A stretch of DNA of 64,000 bases from Mangrovibacter yixingensis (GCF_020523985.1 NZ_JAIVKM010000004.1:1-64000); one strand, 5' to 3'. Shown: positions 9,525 through 20,458, counted from the first letter of the stretch. Made by a program: numbers and translations. The notes: a model not told the origin generated them from the sequence alone.

Positions 9525-10655
9525 ATGGCATACACCACATTTTCACAGAAGAAAAATAACCCGCTCAACGAACCCATGTTTTTTGGTCAGCCTGTTAACG
9601 TTGCACGCTATGACCAGCAGAAATATGACATTTTCGAAAAACTGATTGAGAAACAACTGTCATTTTTCTGGCGGCCAGAAGAAGTGGATGTGTCACGCGA
9701 CCGCATCGATTTCCAGGCGTTACCAGAACACGAAAAACACATTTTTATCAGCAACCTGAAATACCAGACATTGCTGGATTCCATTCAGGGGCGCAGCCCT
9801 AATGTGGCATTGCTGCCGCTGATTTCTATTCCTGAACTGGAAACCTGGGTAGAAACCTGGGCGTTTTCTGAAACTATCCATTCCCGTTCATACACCCACA
9901 TCATTCGTAATATCGTCAATGATCCGGCGGTGGTGTTTGATGACATCGTAGAAAACGAAGAAATTATCAAGCGCGCCAAAGACATCTCCACCTATTACGA
10001 CGGGCTGATTGAGCTGACCAGCTACTGGCACTTGCTGGGCGAAGGCACCCACACTGTAAATGGCAAGACCGTTACGGTGAACATGCGCGAATTGAAGAAA
10101 AAGCTTTATATGTGCCTGATGAGTGTGAACGCACTGGAAGCCATTCGCTTTTATGTCAGTTTTGCCTGTTCCTTCGCTTTTGCTGAACGCGAATTGATGG
10201 AAGGCAATGCGAAGATTATTCGTCTGATTGCCCGCGACGAAGCCCTGCACCTTACCGGTACTCAACATATGTTGAACCTGATGCGCAGTGGTGAAGACGA
10301 CCCGGAAATGGCTGAAATTGCCGAAGAGTGCCAGCAGGAAAGCTATGACCTGTTTGTTTTGGCGGCGCAGCAAGAAAAAGACTGGGCCAACTACCTGTTC
10401 CGCGATGGCTCAATGATTGGCCTGAATAAAGACATTTTGTGCCAGTATGTTGAATATATAACCAATATTCGCATGCAGGCTGTTGGGCTGGACTTACCAT
10501 TCAAGACACGCTCTAACCCAATTCCGTGGATCAACACCTGGCTGGTATCTGACAACGTGCAGGTTGCGCCTCAGGAGGTTGAAGTCAGCTCTTACCTGGT
10601 TGGCCAGATAGATTCACAAATTGATGCCGATGATTTGAGTAACTTCCAGTTATAA
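9525..10655 (+). CDS. nrdB: Class Ia ribonucleoside-diphosphate reductase, beta subunit
   Basis: Diiron-tyrosyl radical subunit that delivers the radical to NrdA. The start at 9525 gives MAYTTFSQ and 376 residues, identical in length to E. coli NrdB, and AGGA lies 8 bp upstream; an ATG 27 bp further up has no support. The radical tyrosine is residue 123 counting Met (Tyr122 in E. coli numbering) in HSRSYTHI, and the diiron ligands lie in [10 protein letters not shown] and ARDEALHL. The C-terminus DDLSNFQL is the known NrdA-binding tail. yfaE begins 2 nt after the stop. Confidence 0.98.
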   Translation: MAYTTFSQKKNNPLNEPMFFGQPVNVARYDQQKYDIFEKLIEKQLSFFWRPEEVDVSRDRIDFQALPEHEKHIFISNLKYQTLLDSIQGRSPNVALLPLISIPELETWVETWAFSETIHSRSYTHIIRNIVNDPAVVFDDIVENEEIIKRAKDISTYYDGLIELTSYWHLLGEGTHTVNGKTVTVNMRELKKKLYMCLMSVNALEAIRFYVSFACSFAFAERELMEGNAKIIRLIARDEALHLTGTQHMLNLMRSGEDDPEMAEIAEECQQESYDLFVLAAQQEKDWANYLFRDGSMIGLNKDILCQYVEYITNIRMQAVGLDLPFKTRSNPIPWINTWLVSDNVQVAPQEVEVSSYLVGQIDSQIDADDLSNFQL

Positions 10656-10657
10656 CT

Positions 10658-10915
10658 ATGAGTAACCGTATTACCTTACATCAGTCTGGCCGCCAGTTAG
10701 AGTGCCAGGAAGACCACCCTTCACTGCTGGCCGCCCTGGAATCGCACAAGGTGGCTGTAGAGTATCAGTGCCGGGAAGGGTATTGCGGCTCGTGTCGTAT
10801 GCGCTTGTTGGCAGGACAGGTCAAATGGCTGACTCAGCCCCTGGCTTTTATTCAGCCGGGAGAGATTCTTCCCTGTTGTTGCAAAGCACAGGGCGATGTG
10901 GAAGTGGATTGCTGA
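10658..10915 (+). CDS. yfaE: 2Fe-2S ferredoxin-like protein YfaE
   Basis: Plant-type [2Fe-2S] ferredoxin of 85 residues that in E. coli maintains the NrdB diiron-tyrosyl cofactor. Cluster ligands are visible as Cys38, Cys43 and Cys46 (CREGYCGSC) plus one of the CCC group at 73-75. It starts 2 nt after the nrdB stop, so it is almost certainly cotranscribed and translationally coupled. The strong hairpin at 10952-10980 ends the operon. Confidence 0.96.
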   Translation: MSNRITLHQSGRQLECQEDHPSLLAALESHKVAVEYQCREGYCGSCRMRLLAGQVKWLTQPLAFIQPGEILPCCCKAQGDVEVDC

Positions 10916-10951
10916 ATCCCACATAACTCACTGGCGCGTTAGCCGAATAGT

Positions 10952-10980
10952 AAAAAGGGAAAACAATGTTTTCCCTTTTT
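10952..10980. terminator. Bidirectional terminator between yfaE and yfaY
   Basis: A 13-bp perfect stem (AAAAAGGGAAAAC at 10952-10964 with its complement at 10968-10980) has a 3-nt loop, with A-runs on one side and T-runs on the other. It serves both convergent genes. Confidence 0.92.
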
Positions 10981-10996
10981 TATTTCGCGTATCTCG

Positions 10997-12205
10997 TCAG
11001 GCAGAACAGGTTAATTGCTCTTCAATATGGATCCAGCCATGTTCTGTGCTCACATCCCAGCCATTTAACCAACGGCGCAGCATATTCATGGCCAGCATCG
11101 CACAGACCGCCTGGCGGGTTTCCACGCTATGGCGGCGCCCGGACCAGTTAACCAGCAAACCGACAGTTTTACCCGGTGTGTGCAACGCCAGGGTTTGTTT
11201 GCTGCTATCATCAATTGCCCCCACCACCAGCGCCAGTGAACTGCCCTGCTGTTCAGCCAGTTGCCGGGCACGCTGAACACAACACGCCAGGCTCTCTGGT
11301 GTGGTAGAAGGTAAAACCTGCCCCTGAACTACCGGTACACCAGCATTGGTCAACTGCCAGCACAGCATACCTGCGGTAAACTGTTCACTCAGCGCCAGAG
11401 TCAGATTTTGCTCCTGTAACCGCGTGGCAAGCTGTGCAGGCAACCCTTCAGTTCCTTCAAAAATAAGGCTTTCACCCACCACGTCACGAATTTTCTGCCA
11501 GGCGTGCTGCATGCCTGCACGCTGGACCGATGGGCCAGTCAGCTTCAGTTCAATAATGGGCATAGAAGAACGGTAACCCAGTACCACACCGTCTGGTAAT
11601 GGCAGGGGATCGAGTTGTTGGGCGAGATCGCTTTCAGAACGGCCAAATGTGGTCATGCGCAAGCACAACGGCATTTCAATGCCAGGATAACGCTTGCGCA
11701 GGCGCGGTAAAATTTCCAGCTCAACCATCTGTTTAAATTCAGAAGGAACGCCTGGCGTGAAAAAAATCAGGCAACGGTTAAGTTGCATGGCAAACCCACA
11801 GGCTGTCCCCACCGGGTTATCAATCATTTCACTGCCCGCCGGGATCATCGCCTGCTTGCGGTTACTGGGTGCCATAGGCCTGCCGCGCTCTTCGAAAAAA
11901 CGCGCCATATGCGCCAGCCACTCTTCATGGATAACCAATTCTGTACCCGCGGCTTTCGCGGCAGCTTCTGCACTCAGGTCGTCACTGGTTGGCCCCAGGC
12001 CGCCGTTGACTATCAGAATATCCGCCTCATGGCTGCGCGCCTGCAATATCGCCACCAGGTCGGCAAATTTATCCCCGACTGTCTGGCGACGAGTCATGGG
12101 GAATCCCTGTTCAAATAAAAAATCAGCGAGCCAGGAGGCATTGGTATCGACTATTTGCCCATACAGCACTTCATCGCCGGTTGAGAGCATTTCCACATTT
12201 AACAT
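10997..12205 (-). CDS. yfaY: CinA-like protein YfaY
   Basis: Two-domain CinA-family protein of 402 residues (E. coli YfaY is 400). The N-terminal half has a MoCF/CinA nucleotide-binding fold with GDEVLYGQIVDTN and NGGLGPTSDDLS. The C-terminal half resembles the NMN amidohydrolase (PncC) domain, but the ESCTGG catalytic motif of active enzymes reads EQFTAG here, so the usual catalytic serine is replaced by glutamine. The protein is therefore probably inactive as an NMN deamidase, as thought for E. coli YfaY; its role is unknown. It converges on yfaE and lies upstream-adjacent to yfaZ on the same strand, without the glp genes found nearby in E. coli. Confidence 0.9.
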   Translation of the reverse strand: MLNVEMLSTGDEVLYGQIVDTNASWLADFLFEQGFPMTRRQTVGDKFADLVAILQARSHEADILIVNGGLGPTSDDLSAEAAAKAAGTELVIHEEWLAHMARFFEERGRPMAPSNRKQAMIPAGSEMIDNPVGTACGFAMQLNRCLIFFTPGVPSEFKQMVELEILPRLRKRYPGIEMPLCLRMTTFGRSESDLAQQLDPLPLPDGVVLGYRSSMPIIELKLTGPSVQRAGMQHAWQKIRDVVGESLIFEGTEGLPAQLATRLQEQNLTLALSEQFTAGMLCWQLTNAGVPVVQGQVLPSTTPESLACCVQRARQLAEQQGSSLALVVGAIDDSSKQTLALHTPGKTVGLLVNWSGRRHSVETRQAVCAMLAMNMLRRWLNGWDVSTEHGWIHIEEQLTCSA

Positions 12206-12341
12206 CGATATACTCCATTGGGAGAGAAGCCACCACTATAGCGCAGTGGCCTGGTAAATACAGAGGCTATAACTGTTTCACCTTATGCCGTTAATCAGTG
12301 ATTGCAGCACCAGGCTGAGGGGAAAAGAAGAGGTGAGAGAT

Positions 12342-12881
12342 TTAGAAAGCTGCACTGACACCCAGGTACGGGCCATCAATAATCGTGTTTTTATTGTCGT
12401 TACGGTCTTTCAGGCTCATATAGCGATAACCCGCTTCAACCGTTAATGGGCGGAACACCATCCAACGGCCACCGGCCTGCACTTCCTGATAGGAATCAAT
12501 ACCCGAAGCAAAAGCATCTGGCGCGTAATAGTACTGACCGAAGACAGAAACATGGCTCACAACCGGCACACTCAAACCACCGCCAATTCCCAGTGCGTAG
12601 CCAGTTTTTCCCTGGTCAGGCTTGATATAAAGCCCTTTACCGCCCAGAGTCACCATCGCCGGGCCAACAGGCAGATTGTAGCCCAGCCCCAGGTCCGCAA
12701 TATAACCATCGTCATTATGACGAGTCCAGTCTGCACTGAGCGCCACACCGCTGGTAGACGTACCCATGCCCACACCAATGCTGGTGTATTTATGCCCGGC
12801 CTGGCCGTAAATCCCCACGGCACTGGCTGAGCCAGATACTGCAACAAGCCCACTGACTGCCAACAATAGATACTTATTCAT
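12342..12881 (-). CDS. yfaZ: YfaZ family outer-membrane protein
   Basis: Predicted outer-membrane beta-barrel of 179 residues, matching the YfaZ family. A signal peptide is clear: MNK followed by a hydrophobic stretch and cleavage after ASA near residue 21. The mature part has alternating polar and aromatic strands (GYRYMSL, GQYYYAPD) and ends in Phe, typical for porin-like barrels recognised by the Bam complex. Function is not established. In E. coli it lies near yfaY, but nudI and the arn genes that separate it from menE there are missing here. Confidence 0.88.
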   Translation of the reverse strand: MNKYLLLAVSGLVAVSGSASAVGIYGQAGHKYTSIGVGMGTSTSGVALSADWTRHNDDGYIADLGLGYNLPVGPAMVTLGGKGLYIKPDQGKTGYALGIGGGLSVPVVSHVSVFGQYYYAPDAFASGIDSYQEVQAGGRWMVFRPLTVEAGYRYMSLKDRNDNKNTIIDGPYLGVSAAF

Positions 12882-13015
12882 TTTGTTTTCCTGAATACTG
12901 ATACCTGGTAATTAACCCGTTGAAGCACAAAGCGGATTTTACCCGCTGGGGGCTGACATTCAATACGGAAATATGGTGCTTTCTCTACAGAATGTAACAA
13001 GCATACCCAGGTACG

Positions 13016-14380
13016 TTATTGTTGTTCTGCAACCCAATGCATTACCGCGTTACGGGATATTTTAATCCCACCCTGGCGTAATGTGTCTGGCAACAGTAAC
13101 CACTGAACCGGCTGCTGGAAGCGCGCCAGTTTATCCTGAATCCAGTCACTTAATGTTGCCAACGCGCCAGAATCAACCAGTTCAACAACTGCCACCGGGC
13201 GGTGCCCAAACTCTTCATCTTCGCGTGGTACCACAATGACTTGTTGGACTTGTGGGTGCGCCATAATAATCCGCTCGACTTCTTCCGGTTGAATACTCTC
13301 GCCACCACTGAAAAAGAGATTGTCGAGCCGCCCGTGTATGGTGAGTGTATTGCTGGTGTAAGTTCCCCGGTCCCGGGTGGCAAACCACCCTTCAGAATTG
13401 AGTAATGGCAGCAAATGGCCCTGTTGCCAGTAGCCGGACGCCAGGCTGTCACCCCGTAACCAGACCTCATTATCCACCACTCGCACCTGGCGGCCTGCTA
13501 ATGGCTGCCCTACATCCCCAAGGCCATTGGCGCGCTTCGCTGTTACTGTGGAGGCCATTTCTGTCATACCGTAGCCGCACCAACAAGCAATGCCACGTTG
13601 TTGTGCTGTATCGGTCAATGCGACAGGAATCGCTGCCCCTCCTAACAATACTGCTTTTAAATTGCCTAACGATACTGGGTTGTCGCTCAGTAACCGCCAT
13701 AACTGCGTCGGCACCAACGAAGCATGCGTACACCCTTGCAATGCCAGAGGTAGCGGCTGGTCAGGGCGCAGCGCCAGCGCGGCTCCGGTTACCAGCCAAC
13801 GCCATAAAATACCCTGGCCGGAGACATGAAACAGTGGCAGTGATAATAACCAGCAGTCATCGCAGCCAAAGGCCATCAGTGCAGTTACCCCTCGGGCACT
13901 GGCAAGTTGCGCGCTGGCTGTATGCACAGCGGCTTTTGGCAAGCCAGTGGAGCCGGATGTCAGGGTCATGGAGACAAAGCGATCCGGTTGCCACGGCTCT
14001 GCCCATTCGCCAGCCAACGGTTGGTAATGCAAAACGGCAGGGCCAGGCACCGCATCGCAATCGAAGCTGAGCGCAAAATGGATAGTTAGTGACGGAATAA
14101 GTGCTTCCAGTAAGGTATCAGGCAGTTGTGGGTTGAGCGGTAACACCCGTGCACCACATTGCAACAGCGCCAGCCAACTCAGTAATAACGGCATACTGTT
14201 GCGCCCACGCAGGGCAACCCCCATTCCGGCATTCACCCCCTGGCGATGAAAGCTGGCCGCCAGGCTATCAACCCGGTTTGCCAGCTGCTGCCAGCTTATT
14301 TCACCATTTTGGCTATAGAGTGCCACTTTAGCAGGCGCAAGGCCTGCCCAGTGCCGCCAGGGGTAATTCGCAAGCATCAT
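13016..14380 (-). CDS. menE: o-Succinylbenzoate--CoA ligase
   Basis: Acyl-CoA synthetase that activates o-succinylbenzoate with ATP and CoA in menaquinone synthesis. The 454 residues belong to the adenylate-forming (ANL) superfamily: the P-loop [13 protein letters not shown] lies near residue 140, [11 protein letters not shown] near 270, and [13 protein letters not shown] near 350 marks the hinge to the mobile C-terminal domain, whose catalytic lysine is in GGIKISR. The start overlaps the menC stop by 4 nt. It is the last gene of menFDHBCE. Confidence 0.96.
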   Translation of the reverse strand: MMLANYPWRHWAGLAPAKVALYSQNGEISWQQLANRVDSLAASFHRQGVNAGMGVALRGRNSMPLLLSWLALLQCGARVLPLNPQLPDTLLEALIPSLTIHFALSFDCDAVPGPAVLHYQPLAGEWAEPWQPDRFVSMTLTSGSTGLPKAAVHTASAQLASARGVTALMAFGCDDCWLLSLPLFHVSGQGILWRWLVTGAALALRPDQPLPLALQGCTHASLVPTQLWRLLSDNPVSLGNLKAVLLGGAAIPVALTDTAQQRGIACWCGYGMTEMASTVTAKRANGLGDVGQPLAGRQVRVVDNEVWLRGDSLASGYWQQGHLLPLLNSEGWFATRDRGTYTSNTLTIHGRLDNLFFSGGESIQPEEVERIIMAHPQVQQVIVVPREDEEFGHRPVAVVELVDSGALATLSDWIQDKLARFQQPVQWLLLPDTLRQGGIKISRNAVMHWVAEQQ

Positions 14381-15342
14381 TGCACCAGCTCCAGCTCACT
14401 CTGGCTGATTAACGGCAGGGAACTTTCCGGCCAGGGCCTTATTAACTGTGCCTGCATCAGAGAAAGCGTGTCCAGGCCTGGCGTTGTTTGGGGTGTTAAC
14501 CAGGCAGCAATGCGCGCCAGTTGCGTTAACCCAAGGCTCGATTCAATTGCCGAACTGATTACCACATTCATGCCACACGCATGTGCCTGATTAACCCATG
14601 CCTGCACCTGCTGCAAACTGCCAGTCAGTGAAGGTTTAATCACTACCGTGTTGACTTCCGGGCATTGGCTTATCACCACATGCCCATCGCGCAGGCTTTC
14701 ATCCCACGCCAGTTTAATACCGGTTTCACGGGCAAATGCCAGTGACAATTCTGGGGTTTTACACGGCTCTTCAAAAAACGCTATTCGTGAGCGCAATGCT
14801 TCTGGTACATAGCGGGCAAACTGTGCCGCTTTTTGTGCAGACCAACTCCGGTTGGCATCCAGACGCAGCCAGAGATCCGGTATAGCATCCAGCAATAAGC
14901 TGACTACCATGCCATCACGCACGGCTTCATAGAGCCCCACTTTTATTTTGGCTTCTTTGCGCCCTGGCAACCCTTGCAACAGCGCAAATAGCGCATCCGG
15001 GTCACCAGTACACAGTGGTACCGAGTGGTAATTCGCCTCTTGTGGCAGTTCACCAGACAGCTCCGCCAGTGCACAACTCAGCCCAAACGCCACCGAAGGT
15101 TGTGCCGGGAACGCAGCGACCAGCCCTGCTTGCCAGCCAGATAACCAGTGCAGGGCAGCAGACTGCGCTTCTTCCAGGCTTTCGGTACTCAAGCCGGGTA
15201 GCGGGGCGATTTCCCCCCAGCCCCGTTGATTGCCTTCACACAGTTCAACCACGAATCCTTCACGCATTTTCAGCCTGCGGTCACGAATGACCACCCCGGT
15301 ATCCATGGGGATGGTATAACGCCAGAGTTGTGCCTGTCGCAT
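14377..15342 (-). CDS. menC: o-Succinylbenzoate synthase
   Basis: Enolase-superfamily enzyme that dehydrates SHCHC to o-succinylbenzoate. The 321 residues show the full active site: Lys132 and Lys134 in AKIKVG, metal ligands Asp162 (LDANRSW), Glu191 (FFEEP) and Asp214 (AWDES), and Lys236 (VIKPSLTG), each one position beyond the E. coli numbering. The start codon shares one base with the menB stop (TAATG), so translation is coupled. Confidence 0.96.
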   Translation of the reverse strand: MRQAQLWRYTIPMDTGVVIRDRRLKMREGFVVELCEGNQRGWGEIAPLPGLSTESLEEAQSAALHWLSGWQAGLVAAFPAQPSVAFGLSCALAELSGELPQEANYHSVPLCTGDPDALFALLQGLPGRKEAKIKVGLYEAVRDGMVVSLLLDAIPDLWLRLDANRSWSAQKAAQFARYVPEALRSRIAFFEEPCKTPELSLAFARETGIKLAWDESLRDGHVVISQCPEVNTVVIKPSLTGSLQQVQAWVNQAHACGMNVVISSAIESSLGLTQLARIAAWLTPQTTPGLDTLSLMQAQLIRPWPESSLPLISQSELELVQ

Positions 15343-16199
15343 TACGGGTTCCGTTTAAATTTGGTGAAATCAGGCTGGCGTTTTTGGTTGAATGCATTGC
15401 GCCCTTCCTGGCCTTCTTCTGTCATATAGAACAGCATCGTGGCATTACCGGCCAATTCCTGTAACCCGGCCTGCCCATCGCAATCAGCATTGAGCGCAGC
15501 TTTAAGGCAACGCAGTGCCATCGGGCTATTTTTCAGCATTTCGCGACACCAACGTACCGTTTCTTTTTCAAGGCTTGCCAGTGGCACAACCGTATTGACC
15601 AGCCCCATATCCAGCGCCTGCTGCGCATCATACTGGCGGCACAGGAACCAGATTTCACGGGCTTTTTTCTGGCCGACAATGCGCGCCATATAAGATGCGC
15701 CCCAGCCACCATCAAACGACCCCACTTTAGGCCCGGTCTGGCCAAAAATGGCATTTTCAGCTGCAATGGTAAGGTCGCACATCAGATGTAAAACATGCCC
15801 GCCACCAATGGAGTAACCGGCAACCATCGCCACCACAGGTTTCGGGCAGGTGCGAATTTGGCGTTGGAAATCCAGCACATTCAGGTGGTGAACACCAGAA
15901 TCGTCTTTATAGCCACCGTAATCGCCACGTACTTTCTGGTCGCCACCGGAACAGAATGCTTTATCACCTTCCCCGGTAAGCACAATGACGCCAATATTGT
16001 CGTCATACCGTGCATCAGACAGTGCCTGAATCATCTCTTTAACGGTTTGCGGGCGAAATGCATTACGCACTTGCGGGCGGTTAATGGTGATTTTCGCAAT
16101 ACCCTCTGCCGATTTGTGGTAACGAATATCTTCATAACCTTCAGAGCAGTCCTGCCAGGAGATAGGGGCATACAGTTCTTGTTCATCGGGGTAAATCAT
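15342..16199 (-). CDS. menB: 1,4-Dihydroxy-2-naphthoyl-CoA synthase
   Basis: Crotonase-superfamily enzyme of 285 residues (same as E. coli) that closes the naphthoquinone ring by a Dieckmann-type condensation. The oxyanion-hole motifs are seen as KAFCSGGDQ near residue 84 and GYSIGGGH near 130; the [12 protein letters not shown] segment carries family-typical catalytic residues. The start overlaps the menH stop by 4 nt. Confidence 0.97.
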   Translation of the reverse strand: MIYPDEQELYAPISWQDCSEGYEDIRYHKSAEGIAKITINRPQVRNAFRPQTVKEMIQALSDARYDDNIGVIVLTGEGDKAFCSGGDQKVRGDYGGYKDDSGVHHLNVLDFQRQIRTCPKPVVAMVAGYSIGGGHVLHLMCDLTIAAENAIFGQTGPKVGSFDGGWGASYMARIVGQKKAREIWFLCRQYDAQQALDMGLVNTVVPLASLEKETVRWCREMLKNSPMALRCLKAALNADCDGQAGLQELAGNATMLFYMTEEGQEGRNAFNQKRQPDFTKFKRNP

Positions 16200-16975
16200 G
16201 GCTGTTCCTCAGAATAGTGAGTCAAAATATCAATAACACACTGGCAATATGCCGCCGGATTCTCCCGGTGGGCATTGTGCCCGGCATGTTCAATCAGATG
16301 AAAAGGCACGTCCAGTGCATGGGCAATGCCCTGAAATTTTTGGTCCCGTGCGCCACACAGGTAATGGAATGGCACAGGTAACGCGGCTAATGCATCACCA
16401 AGCCACGGCTGGAGACCTAATGAAAGGTTACCCAGCACGCTGCCAAGAGCGGCTGGCTGGTTGCCAGCCCTCACCTGGATTAATTGCCTGCGAGCTGTAT
16501 CAGAGAGCGAAGCAAATACGGGCTGCCGGTACCAGGCATCCAGCACCTTTTCCAGGGGCTCCGCTGTAAACCGCATAGCCCAGCGTTGGTCAGATTCAAT
16601 ACGCAATAACCGTTCCTGTGAGTTTCTAAGGCCTGGGTTACCGCCCTCAATAATTATGCCCTGAAGGCCTGCTGGCCGCTGGCAGGCGGTGTACATAGCC
16701 AGCCTGCCACCGAGTGAATACCCTATAAGCCAGTACCGCGTGATATTCAGCTCAGCCAGCGTGAAGGTAAGTTGCGTGAAGAACTCATCAAACCCTTGTG
16801 TGGAGAGCGCTTCGGACGCACCGTGCCCCGGCAGGTCGAGGTAGAGTTGTGGCCAGCGTGTAAACGCATTACGGGTTGCGTACCAGTCTTCGGCTGAGCC
16901 AAGGAAGCCATGCAGCCAGACCAGATACGGTAGCTGGGGCTGTTCTCCCGGTATAATCTGCCCGGCAAGCGTCAT
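16196..16975 (-). CDS. menH: SHCHC synthase MenH
   Basis: Alpha/beta hydrolase-fold lyase that eliminates pyruvate from SEPHCHC to give SHCHC. The 259 residues show the nucleophile elbow GYSLGG with Ser87, an acid residue in CGARDQKF near 210, and the histidine in HAGHNAH near 235. HGFLG near residues 22-26 forms the oxyanion region. It overlaps menD and menB by 4 nt on either side. Confidence 0.95.
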   Translation of the reverse strand: MTLAGQIIPGEQPQLPYLVWLHGFLGSAEDWYATRNAFTRWPQLYLDLPGHGASEALSTQGFDEFFTQLTFTLAELNITRYWLIGYSLGGRLAMYTACQRPAGLQGIIIEGGNPGLRNSQERLLRIESDQRWAMRFTAEPLEKVLDAWYRQPVFASLSDTARRQLIQVRAGNQPAALGSVLGNLSLGLQPWLGDALAALPVPFHYLCGARDQKFQGIAHALDVPFHLIEHAGHNAHRENPAAYCQCVIDILTHYSEEQP

Positions 16976-18645
16976 TGCTGGCTGGCCCTGGCTACCAGTT
17001 TTTGTAACATCGCAGCCCCTTCAGCTTCTGGTACTTTCAGTTCAATCACTGTCGTGACCGCGGGCCCGGACCAGCACTGCTCCAGGCTCCCGGCTAACGC
17101 CTCAAGCGACTGTGGTGCAATATATGGCAAGCCAAACAACGCGGCACCATGGCGGAAATCAACATTCTGCGGCATGGCATAGAATTCACTTCTCACGTCT
17201 GCGGGAGTGGGAAGCAGAGAAAAGATTTGCCCGCCGTTGTTATTCACCACCACCAGAGCCACCGGCGCGGGGCAAGCGCGTAACAACGCCAGTGAGTTGA
17301 GATCGTACAGGGCGGATAAATCCCCCATAACAGCCAGTGTTGGGCGGCACGTTGCCCGTGAAACGCCTGCAAGGGTTGCCACCAGGCCGTCAATACCACT
17401 GGCGCCGCGGTTACCGTAAACCGGGTATCCGCAAGGTAGCTGTGCCAGAGCATCAACCAGGCGTACCGATAAACTATTGCCAATAAATAACTGACCTTTT
17501 TCTGGTAATAATTGAGGCAGGCACTTCGCGAGCCCGGCTTCACCCGCAGGCGGAATTTCGCTATTCACTGCCTCAGTGGCCTGTTGCACATAAGGTTGGA
17601 GCGCGTCTGCCCAACTCACCTGCTTGTGCGCCGGGTGTACATCAAGCCAGGCTTCAACAGTTGCCTGAATCCGCCGCCCACGGTGATGCCCCGGATCAAG
17701 CCGGCCGGGTATAGGATCCACCAGCCACCAGTTATCCTGGTGGCTGGCAGCCTGCCATTGCAACAAACGTTTACTGGTAAGGCTGGCACCAAATTGCACA
17801 ACAATATGGGCCTGTTCCAGTACCTGCAGTGCCCCAGGGTTGGCAAGCCAGAGGTCAGCATAAGGTAACGGCTGGCCCGTTTGGGACTGGATATCGCTAA
17901 TTAATGGCCAGCCAAGTGTTCTGGCCCAGACAGCGACTCGCTCGCCTTCCTGTGCAGTCAACCGGCCCGCAATAACCACCCCTTTTTTCTGTCGCCAGCT
18001 ATGCCAGTCAAGCTGTTGGGTAATACCACCTGAAGCGGTGTAGACTTGCCAGGGTTTTTCGCCCTGCCACCAGTTGCCCAGGGCCTGCTGCCAGGTAAGT
18101 CCTGTATCATCCATTTCGCCATATAAAGGCTCTGCAAATGGGCAGTTGATATGCAGCGCACCATGGCGCAATGCGCCCATTTGGCTGTCAATAGCACTTG
18201 CCAGCCAGCGTGCCGGAATGGATTCTGTGGGGCGAGGTAAATTCAGCGTGGCGGCCGGGTGTGCGCCATAAATACCCGGCTGAACAATAGCCTGGTTGGC
18301 GCCACAATCAATTAATTCCGGCGGGCGGTCGGCGGTCAGAACCACCAGTTTTTCCCCAGTCAGGCCCGCTTCAATTACCGCAGGATAAATATTTGCGACC
18401 GCAGTACCTGAAGTCACAATAACCGCAACTGGCTCACCACTGGCTTTAGCAAGGCCAAGCGCAAGGTGGCCCAAGCCGCGTTCATCAAAATGGGTATGAA
18501 AAACAAACCCCGATGTTTGCGTTGCTGCCAGTGTCAGTGGTGTGGAACGGGAACCCGGAGCAATACACACATGCCGGACTCCATTATGGTGTAATGCCTG
18601 CAAAATGACGGCGGCCCAGCGCCTGTTGAACGTGCTTAACGACAT
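16972..18645 (-). CDS. menD: SEPHCHC synthase MenD
   Basis: ThDP-dependent enzyme that adds 2-oxoglutarate-derived succinic semialdehyde to isochorismate. The chosen start gives [12 protein letters not shown] and 557 residues, one more than E. coli MenD; an upstream in-frame ATG at 18702 would add 19 residues that look unlike the family. The PYR domain contains [10 protein letters not shown] and [12 protein letters not shown] (catalytic glutamate), and the PP domain carries the [10 protein letters not shown]...NNNGG cofactor motif near 440-470. The Shine-Dalgarno for either start is weak, so the start is moderately certain. Confidence 0.95.
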   Translation of the reverse strand: MSLSTFNRRWAAVILQALHHNGVRHVCIAPGSRSTPLTLAATQTSGFVFHTHFDERGLGHLALGLAKASGEPVAVIVTSGTAVANIYPAVIEAGLTGEKLVVLTADRPPELIDCGANQAIVQPGIYGAHPAATLNLPRPTESIPARWLASAIDSQMGALRHGALHINCPFAEPLYGEMDDTGLTWQQALGNWWQGEKPWQVYTASGGITQQLDWHSWRQKKGVVIAGRLTAQEGERVAVWARTLGWPLISDIQSQTGQPLPYADLWLANPGALQVLEQAHIVVQFGASLTSKRLLQWQAASHQDNWWLVDPIPGRLDPGHHRGRRIQATVEAWLDVHPAHKQVSWADALQPYVQQATEAVNSEIPPAGEAGLAKCLPQLLPEKGQLFIGNSLSVRLVDALAQLPCGYPVYGNRGASGIDGLVATLAGVSRATCRPTLAVMGDLSALYDLNSLALLRACPAPVALVVVNNNGGQIFSLLPTPADVRSEFYAMPQNVDFRHGAALFGLPYIAPQSLEALAGSLEQCWSGPAVTTVIELKVPEAEGAAMLQKLVARASQQ

Positions 18646-18726
18646 AACTTGACCCGCAATAGCATTTGCAAAAAAGTATAGCGTCGGCAAACTGGCAGAC
18701 ATTGATATACATCGGTTTATCCGCTT

Positions 18727-20013
18727 TCAGCTGAATAATGAACGTAATGCCGCCACTTTATTTTCAATTTCCAGCCATTCTTCTGCCGGATTTGATTGCG
18801 CCACAATACCTGCACCGGCATAAAGCCGTACTTTGTCGTGCTGAACCTGAGCTGAACGCAGTGCCACGCTGAACTCGGCGGTTGCCAGGCTTAGGTAACC
18901 TGCAGACCCGGCATACCAGCCACGGTTGAAGGGTTCGTGTGCATGAATAAAAGCCAGTGCATCTTTGCGTGGCAACCCGGCCACTGCCGCTGTAGGTTGT
19001 AGCTGCATCAGGCATGTAGTGTCATCTGCATGGTTGAGGGTGGCAGTGATGGCCCGGTGTAAGTGTTGTACTTTGCGCAGGCGAACCACCTTTACAGGCT
19101 CCACATCTATCTGCCCGGCAATGGCCTGCAACCGTTGGCAAATATCTTCAACGACCAACCAGTTTTCATGTTGATTCTTTTTATCCTCAAGCAACCACTG
19201 GCTTTGTTGTTCGGCCTGGTTGTCATCTGCCGCACGGCCAACCGTTCCGGCCAGGGCTTCGGTTGATAACTGCTGCCCTGCTCTGTGCCACAGACGTTCG
19301 GGGGAAGACCCCAGAAAGGCCTGGTGGGAGTCAAATGCCATGTAAAAGTGGTAGCAGTGGCTATTATGCTGGCGGCTGGCATGCATCAGCCAGGTGGGAG
19401 ACATGGGCTGGGTGAGTTGCACATCCGTTGCTCGTGCCAGCACGACTTTGTCTATACCTCCCTGCCGGATAGCTTGTGTCGCCTGGGTGACAATGGCATG
19501 CCACTGTGCTTTTTCCGGCAAATGTACTTGCTCACACACCCGCGCAGACGCAGGAGGTATGACAGTTTCAGGGGATAAGCCGGACAGCCACTGTTGAGCT
19601 TCTTTCGCAGCTTCATGCAGGCTGGTTTCACTGTATAAATTCAGGATTAACCTGGCACGTGCTCCCTGCCGCAGCCAGGAAAGGCGTGGAAGGAAAAAAT
19701 GCCCTTGCTGCTGGTCAAATGCGTTCAGCCCCCACAAGCGTAGTTCCGGACATTCAGGGAAGCGGGAAAGGAAACGCTGGCCTTCAGCCAGTGAGGTGAA
19801 GGTACGCAACGCACACAGTGCGGCACATTCTTCATGGCCGTCACGGTGTTGCCAGTAAAACTGCGGCCAGCAAGGCTGGCTGTTCAGCCAGCATAACGCA
19901 TCCTGGTTATCGGCAAGGCTCAAAGAGGCCGACAACACTCTCATTCCGGGAGTATCAGGAATATCTTCGCGCAACGCATGCTGCAGCGCAGTTACCGCCT
20001 GTGTAAATTCCAT
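18727..20013 (-). CDS. menF: Isochorismate synthase MenF
   Basis: Chorismate-utilising enzyme that isomerises chorismate to isochorismate, committing it to menaquinone. It has 428 residues (E. coli 431). The C-terminal chorismate-binding domain shows KVVLARATDV, SSPERL, EALAGTVGR, LEDKKNQHENWLVV and LYAGAGIV; the N-terminal third is more variable. It is first in the men operon, and menD follows after 81 nt. Confidence 0.95.
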   Translation of the reverse strand: MEFTQAVTALQHALREDIPDTPGMRVLSASLSLADNQDALCWLNSQPCWPQFYWQHRDGHEECAALCALRTFTSLAEGQRFLSRFPECPELRLWGLNAFDQQQGHFFLPRLSWLRQGARARLILNLYSETSLHEAAKEAQQWLSGLSPETVIPPASARVCEQVHLPEKAQWHAIVTQATQAIRQGGIDKVVLARATDVQLTQPMSPTWLMHASRQHNSHCYHFYMAFDSHQAFLGSSPERLWHRAGQQLSTEALAGTVGRAADDNQAEQQSQWLLEDKKNQHENWLVVEDICQRLQAIAGQIDVEPVKVVRLRKVQHLHRAITATLNHADDTTCLMQLQPTAAVAGLPRKDALAFIHAHEPFNRGWYAGSAGYLSLATAEFSVALRSAQVQHDKVRLYAGAGIVAQSNPAEEWLEIENKVAALRSLFS

Positions 20014-20178
20014 TTGTTATCCCGCCACGTAAAAACCCCAAATTATACGTGGTAAGAACAGAAAATGAATGCCAACACGGCGTTTGAAAGCACCAAAAAA
20101 TGCGGTTACAGGGCCGGGTTTATCGGAACGTGATCCCCCCCGAACCTGGCACGATACAAGGTGTTTCCCGCTCAGGGG

Positions 20179-20412
20179 TTACACATAGTGGCTAAAAGGA
20201 AGATTCTGAACATCCGGTGGGAGGTTAACCACTTTGCGAATACGTAGCTGCCGTTGCAGGCGGCCAAACTGCGTGTCAGCCCGAACCAATAACAAGGCAT
20301 GCCCGGTTTCAGACCAGCTGTCAGGATAATTCAACAAAGTAGTAATGCACTGGCTCAGGCCAGTAATATTTTGACGGGCACGGATTACCCGACGTTGAAG
20401 GTCGTCGCTCAT
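20179..20412 (-). CDS. Small hypothetical protein between elaA and menF
   Basis: I do not recognise this 77-residue frame. It begins MSDDLQRRVIRARQ, is rich in Arg, Gln and Leu with one Cys, and has no signal peptide or membrane segment. It occupies the position where E. coli has elaB, but shows none of ElaB's features (charged helix, C-terminal membrane anchor). Upstream is only a weak ribosome binding site (GAGCG), with TATAGT a little further up. It could be a genuine small gene or a chance frame. Confidence 0.45.
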   Translation of the reverse strand: MSDDLQRRVIRARQNITGLSQCITTLLNYPDSWSETGHALLLVRADTQFGRLQRQLRIRKVVNLPPDVQNLPFSHYV

Positions 20413-20458
20413 GGCGCGCTCACTTATTATGTTTTTTCCCAGAGTCTACTTACTATAG

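Noticed and set aside
18646-18702. Upstream menD start adding 19 residues
   Set aside because: The added residues look unlike MenD proteins, and the conserved N-terminus begins at 18645.
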